A stretch of DNA of 7,711 bases from an uncultured Treponema sp. (GTDB lineage Bacteria; Spirochaetota; Spirochaetia; Treponematales; Treponemataceae), in the NCBI GenBank assembly GCA_946538875.1, contig CAMNHD010000060.1, forward strand, positions 1-7,711, in the 5' to 3' direction. Every line of letters starts with the position of its first letter. Position 1 is the stretch's first letter. The position numbers and the translations under genes are program-made. The notes beneath the pieces are model-generated. The model did no database searches. It saw only the letters and a list, made by a program, of their open reading frames with translations, and was not told the origin of the DNA. Positions 6,475 to 7,711 of the stretch are shown here, piece after piece.

Positions 6475-7097
6475 ATGATTGAGCCAAAAATATTAAGACT
6501 TTTGCACAGGGCTTCGATAGCCTTTTCTTTTGTTGCACCCCGCTTACTTAATTTGTACCAGGGAATATCAGAAAAGGGCAGATACTCAACTTTATCCTCG
6601 CCGATTACAGATGCAATCTTCGCAACTTTTTCTCTGTCCTGAGTTTCGATGCACATCTTCATGCAGCTTTCGTTAAAATCTTTAAAATCGGAGAATGTCC
6701 AGAACTTATCGCCAAGCTCTTTGCTTGAATTACAGTAAAGCCCTTTTTCGTTGTCGATGGAAATCGTCACAGGCTTGTTAAGCCCATCACCCGGCCTGCC
6801 GCAAAAGTCAAAGGCAGCATCAATAATGGAACGAGTCTCCTCCGGCGTAAACTCGCAGCTGTAAATCTTTTTTGAACCGTACATAACAAGCCCGCCACCG
6901 TTTGAAATAAAAACATCAGGCTTGATGCCGTCAAGAAAGTTTACAGCATTAACTCTTGCACGTGCAGTCGAAATGCCAAAAAGAATTCCTACCTGCTGCA
7001 CACGCGCAATCATCTCTTTTGTAAAATCTGAAATTGATTTGTCGTTGCGGAAGAGAGTTCCGTCTAAGTCCGAAAGGATTAAAGATATGTTTTCCAT
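6441..7097 (-). CDS. Cof-type HAD-superfamily hydrolase, C-terminally truncated, probable pseudogene
   Basis: The 218-residue reading frame starts like a Cof/YidA-type haloacid dehalogenase phosphatase. Motif I is intact (LILSDLDGTLF, nucleophile Asp10 and Asp12), motif II is Ser43-Thr44 in FGISTARAR, the cap begins around VFISNGGGLVMY, and Lys190 in GATKEKAIEAL fits motif III. Family members run to about 260-280 residues and end with the metal-binding GDxxND motif IV; here resemblance stops near Ile203 and the tail (GSIINFVRFSVSRT) is unrelated. No other frame on this strand below 6490 restores a GDxxND motif. The enzyme is thus likely inactive on phosphate esters. The 3' end overlaps intergenic repeat copy B, so a rearrangement at the repeat is the likely cause. 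The start ATG has no Shine-Dalgarno sequence. Substrate unknown; sugar phosphates or flavin-type phosphates are common for the family. Confidence 0.8.
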   Translation of the reverse strand: MENISLILSDLDGTLFRNDKSISDFTKEMIARVQQVGILFGISTARARVNAVNFLDGIKPDVFISNGGGLVMYGSKKIYSCEFTPEETRSIIDAAFDFCGRPGDGLNKPVTISIDNEKGLYCNSSKELGDKFWTFSDFKDFNESCMKMCIETQDREKVAKIASVIGEDKVEYLPFSDIPWYKLSKRGATKEKAIEALCKSLNIFGSIINFVRFSVSRT

Positions 7098-7102
7098 ATT
7101 TG

Positions 7103-7131
7103 ATTATGAGGTATTTTAAATTGTAATGCAA
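7103..7131 (-). promoter_or_regulatory. Candidate promoter of the HAD gene, leaderless geometry
   Basis: On the minus strand, TTGCAT (7131-7126, 3 of 6 for -35) is followed by 17 bases and CATAAT (7108-7103, 5 of 6 for -10). Only five bases separate the -10 box from the ATG at 7097, so transcription would start at the start codon. The -35 box is also one arm of the palindrome at 7126-7147. Confidence 0.3.
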
Positions 7132-7147
7132 GTTGGGGCACTTGCAT
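7126..7147. repeat. Perfect 8-bp inverted repeat between hsdM and the HAD gene
   Basis: ATGCAAGT (7126-7133) and ACTTGCAT (7140-7147) are exact reverse complements around a 6-base loop TGGGGC. It sits 16 bases past the hsdM stop, where a terminator would lie, but the sequence after it on the minus strand (TACAATTT) is only a broken T-run. It may instead be an operator, since one arm coincides with the -35 position of the HAD gene. Confidence 0.6.
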
Positions 7148-7162
7148 ATATTTAAACTTATT

Positions 7163-7711
7163 TTACTTCAGCACCTTCTTCAACTCTTTAATCAGCTCAT
7201 CGCTTTTCTTAAAAGACGAACTAAGCATATTCAGCAGTTCTGCGGTAGTATGAGTAACTTCCTCTTCTTTTATAAAGGGATTTTTAATGTCAAGATTCCA
7301 TCCGCTTTCAGCAATCTTTTCTACAGGAACACGCCAGGACTGTTCACCTTCTGCACGATTATTCCACCACGCAAGAAGTGACGAAAACTCGCTCTTTTGA
7401 ATTGGCTTTGTTTTTGAATAAGATTTCTGACCTTCTGGCAGCTTATGTTCCCAATACCAGATTTCGCGGGTTGGTTCGCCTTTAGTAAAAAACAGAAGAT
7501 TTGTAGCAACCGAAGCATAAGGCTGGAAAACAGAGTTAGGCAAACGCACAATTGTATGCACATTACACTGAGTCAAAAACTCTTCGCGGATTCTCTGCTT
7601 TACACCGTCGCCGGTCAACGAGCCATCAGGTAAAACAATTGCTGCTCGGCCACCATCACGCAAATATCGAATCATTAAAAGCAAGAATAAATCTGCGCTT
7701 TCTGTAGTTCT
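7163..7711 (-). CDS. hsdM: Type I restriction-modification methyltransferase subunit HsdM, C-terminal part
   Basis: The frame is open to the right edge, giving the last 182 residues of an N6-adenine methyltransferase. Together with HsdS it methylates adenine in a bipartite target, and with HsdR it makes up the restriction complex. Family landmarks are GGRAAIVLPDGSL, the VRLPNSVFQPYASVATNLLFF block, GEPTREIWYWEH, SYSKTKPI and SGWNLDIKNP, all in the C-terminal half of HsdM; the SAM-binding and NPPY/F motifs would lie outside the window. The last 35 residues, including LKKSDEL-like charged heptads, should form the helical tail that docks on HsdS. The usual next gene, hsdS, is not downstream: the following gene is the HAD remnant, so hsdS must lie upstream in this operon, elsewhere, or be missing. 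The segment up to the edge reads RTTESADLFLLLMIRYL, in frame, so the TTG at 7684 is not the start. Confidence 0.9.
   Translation of the reverse strand, partial: RTTESADLFLLLMIRYLRDGGRAAIVLPDGSLTGDGVKQRIREEFLTQCNVHTIVRLPNSVFQPYASVATNLLFFTKGEPTREIWYWEHKLPEGQKSYSKTKPIQKSEFSSLLAWWNNRAEGEQSWRVPVEKIAESGWNLDIKNPFIKEEEVTHTTAELLNMLSSSFKKSDELIKELKKVLK

Noticed and set aside
6949..7131. A minus-strand start at 7131 giving a different frame over the HAD gene
   Set aside because: The frame ends after 60 codons with no recognisable product, while the frame from 7097 carries clear HAD motifs.
7133..7381. An 82-codon plus-strand frame opposite the end of hsdM
   Set aside because: It is antisense to well-conserved HsdM sequence, with a low-complexity hydrophobic product and no supporting signal.
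1..7711. CRISPR array, tRNA, rRNA, insertion sequence or toxin-antitoxin pair
   Set aside because: I looked for regularly spaced repeats, cloverleaf patterns, transposase motifs and small paired genes and saw none that could be supported.

Overview
The window most likely comes from a host-associated spirochaete of the Treponema group, although nothing here proves the species. The pointers are a large lipoprotein with a relaxed, Phe-rich lipobox, the domain style of that lipoprotein (SH3-like segment plus a C-terminal discoidin-like, NADase-type glycan-binding domain), an SfsA protein, weak Shine-Dalgarno sites on several genes, and moderate GC with short intergenic gaps.

Bases 1-3582 form a fructose-glycoside utilisation cluster on the plus strand. 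It holds a GH32 beta-fructosidase without an export signal from its best start, a LacI-family regulator, and a PfkB-family fructokinase (scrK-like) that starts 5 bases after the regulator's stop. The logic is simple: an imported sucrose- or fructan-type sugar is hydrolysed, free fructose is phosphorylated by the kinase, and the regulator senses the sugar. Between the hydrolase and the regulator lies a compact block of ATTGTG/CACAAT inverted repeats overlapping a TTGACA promoter, a good candidate autoregulatory operator. A transporter would be expected upstream, outside the window.

Bases 3583-3795 are non-coding and hold a GC-rich, hairpin-forming sequence (repeat copy A) just before the next gene. 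Bases 3796-6368 carry a 611-residue lipoprotein and, 11 bases later, sfsA; the two are probably cotranscribed.

From about 6382 the character changes. A second, diverged copy of the same intergenic repeat (copy B, about 6382-6474) sits between sfsA and two convergent minus-strand genes. The first of these is a Cof-type HAD hydrolase whose family resemblance stops about 15 bases before the repeat begins; it lacks the C-terminal catalytic motif and is probably a truncated remnant. The second is the C-terminal part of a type I restriction-modification methyltransferase (HsdM) that runs off the right edge. An 8-bp perfect palindrome separates the two.

The most interesting points are the shared repeat and its coincidence with the HAD truncation, the operator/promoter layout that may give a leaderless regulator mRNA, and the modular lipoprotein. 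I see no CRISPR array, tRNA, rRNA, insertion sequence or complete new defence system here.
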